From: Pseudomonas sp. Os17
GTDB lineage: Bacteria; Pseudomonadota; Gammaproteobacteria; Pseudomonadales; Pseudomonadaceae
DNA: 64,000 nt
NCBI RefSeq assembly: GCF_001547895.1
Contig: NZ_AP014627.1
Span: 2,607,501 to 2,671,500, forward strand
Direction: 5' to 3'
Part shown: positions 8,034-15,962 of the stretch, one piece after another
How the letters are laid out: every line of letters begins with the position of its first letter
How positions within the stretch are numbered: position 1 is the first letter of the stretch
Translations under genes and position numbers: made by a program
Notes under the pieces: generated by a model
Told to the model about the DNA's origin: nothing
Seen by the model: the letters and a program-made list of their open reading frames with translations, nothing else
Database searches by the model: none

Positions 8034-8546
8034 TCATGGGGCGCTGTGCTGCTTGAGCCAGCGGCGCAAGCGTCCGCGGGCGTTGGCGTAGGGCGCGGCG
8101 GTATTGAGCTGGATCATCCGGCCCAGGGTCCACTTTGCGTACCAGGGGCATTGATAGAGCGCGGCATTGTCACGCTGCCGGATCAGGCTGACGATTCGTT
8201 GCTTGGCCGCGTCGAGGCGTTGGCGCTTTTGCGGGTAGGCCATGGCGGCATAGTCGCGGTAGAACTTCTGCGCGAGCGGGCCCAGCTGGTTCCACTTGAA
8301 GCCGACAGCCGGAAAGGCCATGGGCAGGCCGGCCAGGTCCTTTTCCAGCCAGTCCAGTACCCGCTCGTTCCAGCCCAGCAGGTAGGCCACCAGCTCGGAG
8401 ACGCTGATCTGCGTGCCCTTGACGTGGCCTTCCAGGCTGCGTTCGTCGACCCGCGCCGGGGGCACTTGATCCAGCACCCGGCTCAAGGCATTGAAGTGGC
8501 TGTCGATGGCCTTGAGCAGTTGTTCCTTGTCCTGGGGAATCGCCAT
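8034..8546 (-). CDS. ClbS/DfsB family four-helix protein (DUF1706)
   Basis: A 170-residue protein starting MAIPQDKEQLLKAI, with SVSELVAYLLGWNERVLDWL and PWYAKWTLGRMIQLNTAAPY, the hallmarks of the ClbS/DfsB (DUF1706) family. In E. coli, ClbS protects its producer against colibactin by opening the reactive cyclopropane; most other family members are uncharacterised. Predicted cytoplasmic and helical. It is a single gene on the minus strand, next to barstar and the second valS. A protective role against an electrophilic toxin is inference. Confidence 0.9.
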   Translation of the reverse strand: MAIPQDKEQLLKAIDSHFNALSRVLDQVPPARVDERSLEGHVKGTQISVSELVAYLLGWNERVLDWLEKDLAGLPMAFPAVGFKWNQLGPLAQKFYRDYAAMAYPQKRQRLDAAKQRIVSLIRQRDNAALYQCPWYAKWTLGRMIQLNTAAPYANARGRLRRWLKQHSAP

Positions 8547-8685
8547 GATCGTTGTTCCTGTGCGGCGAAAGCCCGGAGTGTGCCAGCGATTGGCCGCTGC
8601 TGCCTGCGCTGCATCAACGCCTGCCAGGATGGGCTCCGGCATCGGGTATGCTGGCGGCCGATGAACCTGAGCAGAGGCACGCAAC

Positions 8686-8973
8686 ATGACTCGCCCGCAG
8701 TTGCTGGAAATCGATGTACGCGACCTGGTCACGGCCCGTGAGCTGCACCTGGCCTTGCGCGATGCCTTGGGCTTGCCCCAGTGGTATGGCTGCAACTGGG
8801 ATGCCTTCTGGGATGCCATTTCCGGGCTGGTGGAGATGCCGCTGCAGTTGCGCATCAGCGGCTGGCACAGCCTCTCCCGACGCTTGCCGGACGATGCGCG
8901 GCTGATGGAACAATGCCTGCGGCGCCTGCAGACCCAGTACCCGGCATGGGCTGCGCAACTGCAGTTCGATTGA
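8686..8973 (+). CDS. Barstar family ribonuclease inhibitor
   Basis: A 95-residue protein with the barstar core: I-D-V-R-D at 9-13, the LHLALRDALGLPQWYGCNWDAFWDAI helix-loop region at about 20-45, and a hydrophobic C-terminal strand. Barstar binds and blocks barnase-type RNases. No barnase or other toxin gene is next to it, so it is an orphan inhibitor here. It ends about 100 bp before the second valyl-tRNA synthetase and reads in the same direction. Confidence 0.9.
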   Translation: MTRPQLLEIDVRDLVTARELHLALRDALGLPQWYGCNWDAFWDAISGLVEMPLQLRISGWHSLSRRLPDDARLMEQCLRRLQTQYPAWAAQLQFD

Positions 8974-9042
8974 GGCGCAATGCAAAAAGCCGCGCCCGGG
9001 CGATTTACTAATGCCGCGCAATCCTCTATAAATTTTCCCCTC

Positions 9043-9063
9043 GGCGCCGACCTTTGCGGCGCC
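9043..9063 (+). other. GC-rich hairpin in the valS leader
   Basis: A perfect 7-bp inverted repeat GGCGCCG/CGGCGCC with a 7-nt loop, 14 bp before the AGGAGG of the following gene. There is no T-tract, so it is more likely a leader stem than an intrinsic terminator. Confidence 0.5.
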
Positions 9064-9068
9064 ACCGG

Positions 9069-11633
9069 GTGATAACAGGAGGATGCTATGTCACCGTTAA
9101 ACGTGTAACCGCAACGCTTTGCCCCATCGCCACACCCTCGCTTGAACACCTCGAAACACGCTGGTCCCAGCGCTGGCTGGAAGAGGGCACCTACGCCTTC
9201 GATCGCAGTGCCACCCGGGACGCGGTCTACTCCATCGACACACCGCCACCCACGGCCTCGGGCTCGTTGCACGTCGGCCATGTGTTCAGCTACACCCACA
9301 CCGATATCATCGCGCGCTTCCAACGCATGCGCGGCAAGGCCGTGTTCTATCCCATGGGCTGGGACGACAACGGTTTGCCCACCGAACGCCGGGTCGAGAA
9401 CTACTACGGCGTGCGCTGCGAGCCCCTGGCGCCTTACCAGCCGCAGTTGCAGCCACCGGCCCGGGTCGCCGAGCGCCGCGCCGACTATGCGCCGGTCAGC
9501 CGGCGCAACTTTGTCGAGCTGTGCCACCAGTTGACCGCCGTCGACGAGCAGGCCTTTCGCCGCTTGTTCATACAACTGGGCCTGTCGGTGGACTGGGGCC
9601 TGACCTACGCCACCATCGATGAGCGTGCGCAACGGGTCAGCCAGCGCGCCTTGCTGCGCAACTACCGGCGCGGCGAGCTCTACAGCCAGCAGGCGCCCTG
9701 CCTGTGGGACCTGACCTTCCAGACCGCCGTGGCCCAGGCCGAGCTGGAGGAGCGGGAGGTGGCCGGGGCCTATCACGACCTGCGCTTTGAAGGCATCGAG
9801 GGACCGGACCTGAGCATTGCCACCACCCGTCCCGAATTGCTCGCGGCCTGTGTGGCGCTGGTGGCGCATCCGGACGATCCGCGTTACCAGGGGCGCTTCG
9901 GCCAGCACCTGCGCTCGCCGCTGTTCGAGGTCGAGGTGCCGTTGCTGGCCCACGCCCTGGCCGACCCGCAGAAGGGCAGCGGGCTGGCGATGGTCTGTAC
10001 CTTTGGCGACCTGACCGATGTGCTCTGGTGGCGCGAACTGCAACTGCCGACCCGCTCGATCATCGGCGCGGACGGTCGGCTGCTGGCCCAGGTTCCCGAC
10101 TGGCTGGCCACTCCGGCCGCGCGCCAGGCCTATCAAGCGCTGGCCGGGCGCAGCCTGCCCCAGGCGCGCAAGACGTTGCTGGCGTTGTTGCGCGAATGCG
10201 GCGCCTTGCTGGGCGAGCCACGGCCGATCCGTCACGGGGTGAAGTTTTTCGAGAAGGGCGACCAGCCCCTGGAGATCGTCGCCACGCGCCAGTGGTACCT
10301 GCGCAACGGTGGGCGCAGCGCTGAACTGCGCCAGCAGTTGCTCGGTCGCGGCCAGGCCCTGGAGTGGCATCCGCCGTTCATGCGCAGCCGCTACGAGCAT
10401 TGGGTCGGCGGCCTCAATGGCGACTGGCTGATCAGCCGCCAGCGGGTGTTCGGCGTGCCGCTTCCGTTCTGGTATCCCCTGGATGCCCAGGGCGAAGCGG
10501 ACTACGACAGGCCGATCCTGGCAGATGAAGCCTCGCTGCCGGTGGACCCGACCCTGGACACGCCAGCGGGCTACCGCCCCGAGCAACGCGGCCAGCCCCA
10601 TGGCTTTATCGGCGAGCGGGACATCATGGACACCTGGGCCACCAGCTCCCTGACCCCGCAGATCGCCGCCGGCTGGGAGGAGGACCACGACCTGTTTGCC
10701 CGGGTCTACCCCATGGACCTGCGCCCCCAGGGCCACGACATCATCCGCACCTGGCTGTTCTCGACCCTGGTGCGCAGCCACTTCGAGGCGGCCGCGGTGC
10801 CCTGGAAGCATGTGGCGCTGTCGGGCTGGATCCTCGATCCGGACCGCAAGAAGATGTCCAAGTCCCGTGGCAATGTGGTCACGCCCCAGGGCTTGCTGGA
10901 GCAATACGGCAGCGATGCCGTGCGCTATTGGGCGGCCCTCGGGCGCCCGGGCAGCGACACCGCCTTCGAAGAGCAGCAGATGAAGATCGGCCGGCGCCTG
11001 GCGCTGAAGTTGTTCAACCTGTCGAAGCTGGTATTCGGCGTGCCGGGCGACCCGCAGGGACCGGTCGAGCAGCGGCTGGACCAGGCCATGCTGCAACGCC
11101 TGGGAGCGGTCACCGCCGCCGCCGAGGCGGCGCTGGAGGGCTACGACTACAGCAGCGCGCTGATTGGCATCGAGGGCTTCTTCTGGTGGTTCTGCGATGA
11201 CTATGTCGAGCTGGTCAAACGCCGCGCCTATCGCCCCGAGGGCCACTCGGCGCGCAACGCCCTGGCGGCGGCCTTGAGTGTCCTGCAACGTTTGTTCGCG
11301 CCGTTTCTGCCCTTTGTCTGTGAGGAGGTCTGGCGTTGCTGGCAGCCGGGTTCGGTGCACCGGGCCCCGTGGCCCGAGGCGCAGGTGGCCGAGGACTATG
11401 TCGAGCCGTTGCTGGAGGCGGTCAGTGCCGCGCTGGCGGCCATTCGCAAGGCCAAGTCCGATGCCCGGCAGTCGATGAAGGCCGCAGTGGCGCGCGTTGA
11501 GCTGGTGCAGCACGCGCCGCTGCTGGAGTCCCTGCAATGGGCCCGTCAGGACCTGATCGAGGCGGGGCAGGTGGCCAGCCTGGTGTTCATCGAAGGCGCG
11601 CAGCCTCAGGTGCGGGTCTGGTTGCAGGATTGA
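9069..11633 (+). CDS. valS: Second valyl-tRNA synthetase (actinobacterial/archaeal-like type)
   Basis: A class I aminoacyl-tRNA synthetase of about 850 residues. The HIGH signature is GSLHVGHVF after the PPPTASG motif, the editing domain has ATTRPELLAACVALV, and the KMSKS loop is DRKKMSKSRGNVV. MGWDDNGLPTERRVENYYGVRC, not the TDHAGIATQ of ordinary bacterial ValRS, marks the divergent type known from actinobacteria and archaea, and the C-terminal coiled coil is absent. It is therefore probably acquired and additional to a housekeeping copy elsewhere. The start is uncertain: the only in-frame candidates are GTG 9069 and TTG 9054, neither with a good ribosome-binding site, while the strong AGGAGG-ATG at 9088 is one frame off. 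Confidence 0.85.
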   Translation: MITGGCYVTVKRVTATLCPIATPSLEHLETRWSQRWLEEGTYAFDRSATRDAVYSIDTPPPTASGSLHVGHVFSYTHTDIIARFQRMRGKAVFYPMGWDDNGLPTERRVENYYGVRCEPLAPYQPQLQPPARVAERRADYAPVSRRNFVELCHQLTAVDEQAFRRLFIQLGLSVDWGLTYATIDERAQRVSQRALLRNYRRGELYSQQAPCLWDLTFQTAVAQAELEEREVAGAYHDLRFEGIEGPDLSIATTRPELLAACVALVAHPDDPRYQGRFGQHLRSPLFEVEVPLLAHALADPQKGSGLAMVCTFGDLTDVLWWRELQLPTRSIIGADGRLLAQVPDWLATPAARQAYQALAGRSLPQARKTLLALLRECGALLGEPRPIRHGVKFFEKGDQPLEIVATRQWYLRNGGRSAELRQQLLGRGQALEWHPPFMRSRYEHWVGGLNGDWLISRQRVFGVPLPFWYPLDAQGEADYDRPILADEASLPVDPTLDTPAGYRPEQRGQPHGFIGERDIMDTWATSSLTPQIAAGWEEDHDLFARVYPMDLRPQGHDIIRTWLFSTLVRSHFEAAAVPWKHVALSGWILDPDRKKMSKSRGNVVTPQGLLEQYGSDAVRYWAALGRPGSDTAFEEQQMKIGRRLALKLFNLSKLVFGVPGDPQGPVEQRLDQAMLQRLGAVTAAAEAALEGYDYSSALIGIEGFFWWFCDDYVELVKRRAYRPEGHSARNALAAALSVLQRLFAPFLPFVCEEVWRCWQPGSVHRAPWPEAQVAEDYVEPLLEAVSAALAAIRKAKSDARQSMKAAVARVELVQHAPLLESLQWARQDLIEAGQVASLVFIEGAQPQVRVWLQD
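9088..9108 (+). other. Six-codon mini-ORF MSPLNV with strong ribosome-binding site
   Basis: AGGAGG at 9077-9082 is spaced 5 nt from an ATG at 9088, the best initiation site in this region. It opens only MSPLNV followed by TAA, out of frame with valS. Either it is a short leader peptide (its last codon is for valine) or the true valS start has been shifted out of frame by loss of one base right after the ATG. Confidence 0.45.
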
Positions 11634-11646
11634 TCGGCTCCACCTC

Positions 11647-11682
11647 GGCGCCCCCATGAAGCGTCAGCTGCGTGGGGGCGCC
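11647..11682 (+). terminator. Hairpin after valS
   Basis: A perfect 10-bp inverted repeat GGCGCCCCCA/TGGGGGCGCC with a 16-nt loop, 14 bp after the valS stop codon. No T-tract follows, so termination strength is uncertain. Confidence 0.5.
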
Positions 11683-11755
11683 TCGGCAGGATGAATCTTG
11701 TCGTGATCTGAGCGGCAAGCGGTTTATGCTTCCCGGGCGCAGTAGGTCGCAGCCC

Positions 11756-12607
11756 ATGGAGAAGCCGGTGAGCATCAAAGACAGTCCCGAGGATTATCAG
11801 GACCTGAAGCGGGCGGTCAGCCTGCTGGAATCCCCTTCATTGACCGCGCGCCTGTCCGGCCTGCTCGGCTCGCCGATTGAAAGCGCGGTCAAGGCCTTGC
11901 CCAATTGGGTGTCCGCAAAGATCAACGGCGCGGTGGTGGCTGCGCTGCATACCTCGGCCGATGCCGCGCTGTGGAGCCTGGAGAACACCCCGAAAAAACA
12001 GGCCTCGACGCTCTTGCACAAAGTCTATGCCGCCACTTCCGGCGCGGTGGGCGGCGCTTTCGGGTTTGTCGCGCTGTTCGTCGAGCTGCCCATTTCCACC
12101 ACCATCATGATGCGCTCGGTGGCCGATGTGGCCCGCAGCGAAGGCTTCGACCTGGAGGACTTCGCCACCAAGCAGGCGTGCATCGAAGTGTTCGCCATGG
12201 GCGGCAACAGCCAGGCCGACGACGCCACCGAGACCGGCTATTACATCACCCGCAGCTTCACCACCCAGGCCATGCAGCAATTGTCCAAGGAGCTGGCGGC
12301 CATTGCCGCCCGGCAAGGCGCCGGGGCGGCCGGCAGGCTGTCTCCGGGGCAGGTGGGCAAGTGGCTGGCGCTGTTGATCGAGAAGGTCGCCAGCCGTTAC
12401 GGCGTGACCATTTCCAGCAAGTTCGCGGCCCAGGCAGTGCCGGTGATCGGCGCCTTTACCGGCGCCACCATCAATGCGCTGTTCACCGACTTCTATCAGG
12501 ACATGGCCCGCGGGCACTTCATCGTCAAGCGCCTGGAGCACAAGTACGGCTTTGAGCCGATCAAGGGCGAGTATGCGCTCATCCTGGGCAAGCGCTTGGC
12601 AGGCTAG
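11756..12607 (+). CDS. EcsC family protein
   Basis: A 283-residue protein. A glycine/alanine-rich hydrophobic segment (TSGAVGGAFGFVALFVELP) is followed by TTIMMRSVADVARSEGFDLED and CIEVFAMGG, the conserved block of the EcsC family. EcsC-type proteins are poorly understood; B. subtilis EcsC accompanies an ABC transporter, but no transporter is adjacent here. The ATG at 11756 is preferred over GTG 11768 and over upstream codons that encode low-complexity sequence. Its stop lies 13 bp before the downstream acetyltransferase, so the two are probably cotranscribed. Confidence 0.85.
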   Translation: MEKPVSIKDSPEDYQDLKRAVSLLESPSLTARLSGLLGSPIESAVKALPNWVSAKINGAVVAALHTSADAALWSLENTPKKQASTLLHKVYAATSGAVGGAFGFVALFVELPISTTIMMRSVADVARSEGFDLEDFATKQACIEVFAMGGNSQADDATETGYYITRSFTTQAMQQLSKELAAIAARQGAGAAGRLSPGQVGKWLALLIEKVASRYGVTISSKFAAQAVPVIGAFTGATINALFTDFYQDMARGHFIVKRLEHKYGFEPIKGEYALILGKRLAG

Positions 12608-12620
12608 GGCGGGTGTCGAT

Positions 12621-13196
12621 ATGAGCGACTTTCCGGTTATCCGTACCCCACGCCTGATCCTCAGGGAACTGTGCCCGGCCGATGTCCCGGCGTTGTTCGC
12701 GATTCACAGCGATGCCGAGGCCATGCAGTGGTTCGGCACCGACCCCATCACGGATGACCGGCAGGCCGAGCAATTGCTGGCACTGTTCGCCGGTTGGCGG
12801 AGCTTGCCCAACCCGGGCGTTCGCTGGGGCATCGAGCGCCAGTCCGATCCCGGCCTGCTGGGCACCTGTGGCCTGTTCAAATGGAACCGCCAGTGGCGCA
12901 GCTGCGCCATCGGTTTCGAGCTGGCGCGTGCAGCGCAAGGGCAGGGGGTGATGACCGAGGCGCTGGAGGCCATCCTCGACTGGGGCTTTGCCCGCATGGC
13001 GTTGAATCGGATCGAGGCCCAGGTGCACCCGCAGAACCTGGCGAGCCTTAGGTTGCTGGAGCGGATGGTGTTTGTTCGCGAAGGGCTTTCCCGCCAGGCG
13101 GGGTATTGGCTGGGAGCTCATCATGATCTGGTGCAGTACGGCTTGTTGAGGGCCGATTGGTCCAGCCCGGCGCCGCTCGCCGCGCATGTTGTGTAA
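12621..13196 (+). CDS. GNAT acetyltransferase, RimJ/RimL-like
   Basis: A 191-residue protein starting with the typical IRTPRLILRELCPADVPAL of the RimJ/RimL branch, with FELARAAQGQGVMTEALEAIL (motif A, acetyl-CoA binding) and NLASLRLLERMVFVREG (motif B). These enzymes acetylate N-terminal amines of ribosomal or other proteins, or small amines; the substrate is not readable. It follows the ecsC-like gene by 13 bp and is likely in one operon with it. Confidence 0.88.
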   Translation: MSDFPVIRTPRLILRELCPADVPALFAIHSDAEAMQWFGTDPITDDRQAEQLLALFAGWRSLPNPGVRWGIERQSDPGLLGTCGLFKWNRQWRSCAIGFELARAAQGQGVMTEALEAILDWGFARMALNRIEAQVHPQNLASLRLLERMVFVREGLSRQAGYWLGAHHDLVQYGLLRADWSSPAPLAAHVV

Positions 13197-13232
13197 CTGC
13201 GTGGCGTGACAATCAAGCCGGTGCTGGCACCT

Positions 13233-13667
13233 TCAGCGGTGGCCCGGCGTCGCTACATCGCTGTCCTCGACGGGCTCCAGGTGGTGGTAGGAGGGAAAGA
13301 CCTTCCGCTGGCTGATCTGCAAGCCTGTTGGTGGTGCGAGCCCTTGGGTTTTACTGGAGTCCCAGGTCCGACGTTCGCCGCAATAGGTATGCACCACTTC
13401 CGAGCTGTCCCAGAACAAGCGCTCCAGCAGGGCTTCGTATTCGGCCAGCCACGAATCCTCGAAGTCATAACTGCCTTTGGGGGCGCAGGCGAAGTGCAGC
13501 ATATGCCCGTAGTAGCAATGCCCCCGGCTGTGGGGCAGGAGGCTGAAAAGCGCCCTGGTGATCTGCGCCCCGGTCACTGGCAGGCTGTGCAGAACCGCGC
13601 GATTGTGCGCTTCGGCGGCCGGCGAAGGGTCAAGGCAGTGGATGTATCCGTACAGGTTGCCGCTCAT
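13233..13667 (-). CDS. Hypothetical protein (144 aa), upstream partner is a cPPR gene
   Basis: A 144-residue protein starting MSGNLYGYIHCLDPSP; it contains ALFSLLPHSRGHCYYGHMLHFACAPKGSYDFEDSW and many aromatic and histidine residues. I recognise no family. The start at 13667 is chosen because it lies just 4 bp after the stop of the gene at 13672-14001, implying translational coupling in a two-gene operon. Several H and C residues (HCYYGHMLHFAC) could bind metal, but this is only a suggestion. Confidence 0.65.
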   Translation of the reverse strand: MSGNLYGYIHCLDPSPAAEAHNRAVLHSLPVTGAQITRALFSLLPHSRGHCYYGHMLHFACAPKGSYDFEDSWLAEYEALLERLFWDSSEVVHTYCGERRTWDSSKTQGLAPPTGLQISQRKVFPSYHHLEPVEDSDVATPGHR

Positions 13668-13671
13668 GGGC

Positions 13672-14001
13672 TCAGTGGCCTCTGTTGTCGGTGGGTTGGC
13701 GGCATCCGTTGTCGCGGGCCAGCCGATTGATCGCTTGCACCCCCGCGCGCATCTTTTCCACGGCGGAGGCATTGGCCGAGTGGATATGAATCTGCGGCGG
13801 ACAGAACCCCTGCAGCGCCACCGCTTCTTCGATCCACAGGATCACGTCGTAACCGGTGCCGCGCGCGTCATCTCCGAGGTCGTGGTCGAGGCTGATCTGT
13901 TCGACGCCGCCGTCTTTGAGCAGCGCGATGACTTCGTCCGGCCAGTAGGTGCGAATCCAGCCGGGCGGGGTCTGGCGTTCGTCGTCGAGGTAGATTTTCA
14001 T
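13672..14001 (-). CDS. Cyclic-phosphate processing receiver-domain protein (cPPR)
   Basis: A 109-residue stand-alone receiver-like domain: MKIYLDDERQTP supplies the acidic pocket (D6, D7, E8) and ISLDHDLGDDARGTGYDVILWIEE the second acidic cluster; a conserved HIHSAN follows at the usual position. This matches the cyclic-phosphate-processing receiver family, predicted from genome context to act on 2',3'-cyclic phosphate ends of RNA, rather than a phosphorelay. It lies 4 bp upstream of the 144-aa hypothetical gene, likely as an operon. Confidence 0.75.
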   Translation of the reverse strand: MKIYLDDERQTPPGWIRTYWPDEVIALLKDGGVEQISLDHDLGDDARGTGYDVILWIEEAVALQGFCPPQIHIHSANASAVEKMRAGVQAINRLARDNGCRQPTDNRGH

Positions 14002-14068
14002 GGGCCTGTTTACTCTTTCAAATGCAGTTCAAGCATCGGCGTCGTTCGCGATGACATGATCGCGTTGG

Positions 14069-14251
14069 TCAACGCCTGCTCATCGCAACCTGCGCCGGAG
14101 CGCTAGCAGGAGCGCGGCAGCGGATCACCCAGTAAGCCCCCTGGGGGCAGAGCTCGCAGGACTGAATGACAAAACGCTCGGGCTTTCCATCGTTGATCAT
14201 GCCGTCATGCATGGCGAGCACCAGGGCACAGGCTTGTTGGGCTGAAAGCAT
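14069..14251 (-). CDS. Small hypothetical protein, possibly a truncated immunity-like protein
   Basis: About 60 residues starting MLSAQQACALVLAMHDGMIND, containing KPERFVIQSCELCPQGAYWVIRC and then an unstructured alanine/serine tail. The first 45 residues faintly recall small YrhB/Imm35-type immunity proteins (helix, then a strand ending in W-V), but the second half expected of those proteins is missing. The start is uncertain; an upstream ATG at 14338 is also in frame. It may be a truncated gene. Confidence 0.35.
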   Translation of the reverse strand: MLSAQQACALVLAMHDGMINDGKPERFVIQSCELCPQGAYWVIRCRAPASAPAQVAMSRR

Positions 14252-14439
14252 CGCTGGGGGCTTTACGTTGAGGGGGCGGATGAATTTTCGACCCGTTGTA
14301 TAACCCGATAGTGCGCAAGAAGCCATTACCCCGCTCAAGGTGGCGCAGGTTTTTTCCAGCAGTGGATTAGTCCGCCGCAGTTGTGTAGAAACGCTCCATT
14401 ATTCAATCCGGCACCCGCTGCCAACCCAGGTGGAACCCA

Positions 14440-15228
14440 ATGCGGCCTAATGCCGAACTCCGATTGTTTGCACTGCCGGCATGCGCCGGTCTGGTCTATG
14501 CCGTGACCAAGGGCCTGATCAAGGGCTGGAATGGTACGCAGCTGTTTTCCGGGTTTCTGTTTGGCAGCGTGATTGCCATGGTCCTGGGCATTCCCCTGTT
14601 GCTGTGGATGGACCGGCGCTGGCCGCAAGCCAGGACGCGCTACCTGTGGCTTGGCCTGATCCTGAGTCTGGTCGCTACCTTGCTGGTGCGCACCTCGTGG
14701 ACGCAGTTGTTGCTGTTGCCGCTGGCCGGCGGGTTGCTCCTGGGCGGTCTGTACAGCCTGCTGATCCGCGGTATCGAGCAACTGTCTGTGCCGCTTCATG
14801 GGCGGGCGCGGCAAGGGTGGCGGGTTCTGGCCGTGCCGCTGTCAGGGGCGCTGACCCTGGGCGGGGTGGCGGTGACGCTCTATCCGAAGGGGGAGCAAAG
14901 CCTGGCGGTTTTCTCGCTCGGGGCGCTGATCGGCGCGTGGCTCTCGATGCTGGTCAGCTGGCCGATGCTGTGGCTGGTGGACCGTTTCCTTGCCACCGGC
15001 TGGCGCCATGTAATCGGTGGCGGGCTCAGTGGCCTGTTGATCTGGCTGCTGTCCGGGGCCCCGGGATTGTTCGCCGGATCACTGAAGGGGGCCTCGGGGC
15101 TGGACTACTGGGTCCCCTTGTTCAACCGGGGGATCTTTCCGTTCCTGCTGCTCGGGCTGCTGGCCGGGGTGCTGTTCTCGCTGCTCAACGGCATGGGCCC
15201 GCGGCGCCCCGTGGCCGCTGGCGAGTAA
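14440..15228 (+). CDS. Polytopic membrane protein of unknown function
   Basis: A 262-residue protein with about seven hydrophobic segments, for example FSGFLFGSVIAMVLGIPLLL, YLWLGLILSLVATLL, LLLLPLAGGLLLGGLYSLL and FPFLLLGLLAGVLFSLL, joined by short basic loops. It has no signal motif, no charged transport signature and no recognisable domain. It should sit in the inner membrane. It lies upstream of, and in the same direction as, the DUF2442/DMP19 gene, 47 bp apart. Confidence 0.75.
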   Translation: MRPNAELRLFALPACAGLVYAVTKGLIKGWNGTQLFSGFLFGSVIAMVLGIPLLLWMDRRWPQARTRYLWLGLILSLVATLLVRTSWTQLLLLPLAGGLLLGGLYSLLIRGIEQLSVPLHGRARQGWRVLAVPLSGALTLGGVAVTLYPKGEQSLAVFSLGALIGAWLSMLVSWPMLWLVDRFLATGWRHVIGGGLSGLLIWLLSGAPGLFAGSLKGASGLDYWVPLFNRGIFPFLLLGLLAGVLFSLLNGMGPRRPVAAGE

Positions 15229-15275
15229 TCCGCCGGCCCAGCGCCATTGACCCTCTTTATGCAAGGATCTGCTCG

Positions 15276-15905
15276 ATGAACCTCAGCCCCATCACCCATG
15301 TCAGCTTCGACGCCGAAATGCTCTGCCTCGGCTGGGCCGATGGCCTGCACCTGCGGCAGCCGTTGAGTCGCTACCGATTCCTGCAAGAGGCCACGCCCGA
15401 GCAGCGGGTGGACTTTCAGATCGAGCACCGAGGGCGTCGGGTGTCCTGGCCGCAGTTGGCAGAGTCGGGTGTCAGCGTCGAGGCCATCGATTGGATTTGG
15501 GAGCACCTGTGCAATGAGTCCATGGCGCGCTTGCAGGCCGTGGAGTGGCAGCTCGACCGGTTGTCGGCGGACGATCAAGCCATCGTCGCGCTCTGGCGCC
15601 TGGAGGCGGACGGTTACAACGGCGGCTTCCTGCAGTTCTTCTGCAATTGGGGCGAGCAGACCTGTGAGCTGGCGCTGGACACCCTGGCGGCCATCGGTGC
15701 GCGCAACACCCGCAGGCTGGTCAGCCGCCAGCGGCAGTTGCTCGGACCTCTTGAACATCACCCGCCACTGCAGCGGTTGTGGGACCTTCCCGAGCTGCTG
15801 AGCGACGAGCAGCATGAGTTGATCAGCGGCGAGCTGGACGAGCAGCTGTGGTCGGCGATGGAGGAGGTGCCGGCGTTGGCGGTGAAGTATTTTTACCTTG
15901 GTTGA
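15276..15905 (+). CDS. DUF2442-DMP19 (DUF4375) two-domain protein
   Basis: A 209-residue cytoplasmic protein. Residues about 5-65 (ITHVSFDAEMLCLGWADGLHLRQPLSRY) match the DUF2442 fold; residues about 95-205 hold YNGGFLQFFCNWGEQTCELALDTL, the DMP19/DUF4375 core, a DNA-mimic or immunity-like family. DUF2442 occurs as an antitoxin-like partner in other systems, and DMP19 of Neisseria is a DNA-mimic protein; the role of the fusion is not known. The ATG at 15276 follows an AAGGATCT ribosome-binding site. Confidence 0.75.
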   Translation: MNLSPITHVSFDAEMLCLGWADGLHLRQPLSRYRFLQEATPEQRVDFQIEHRGRRVSWPQLAESGVSVEAIDWIWEHLCNESMARLQAVEWQLDRLSADDQAIVALWRLEADGYNGGFLQFFCNWGEQTCELALDTLAAIGARNTRRLVSRQRQLLGPLEHHPPLQRLWDLPELLSDEQHELISGELDEQLWSAMEEVPALAVKYFYLG

Positions 15906-15962
15906 TGCTCGCTGCGCTGTGTTCTAATGCCGCGCCTCGTACCGGCAAATGGACTTTATCCC

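Noticed and set aside
8034..11657. A 1207-codon open frame on the minus strand, antiparallel to valS
   Set aside because: It is the antisense of a high-GC gene; only its last 170 codons (ClbS/DfsB) have real protein character.
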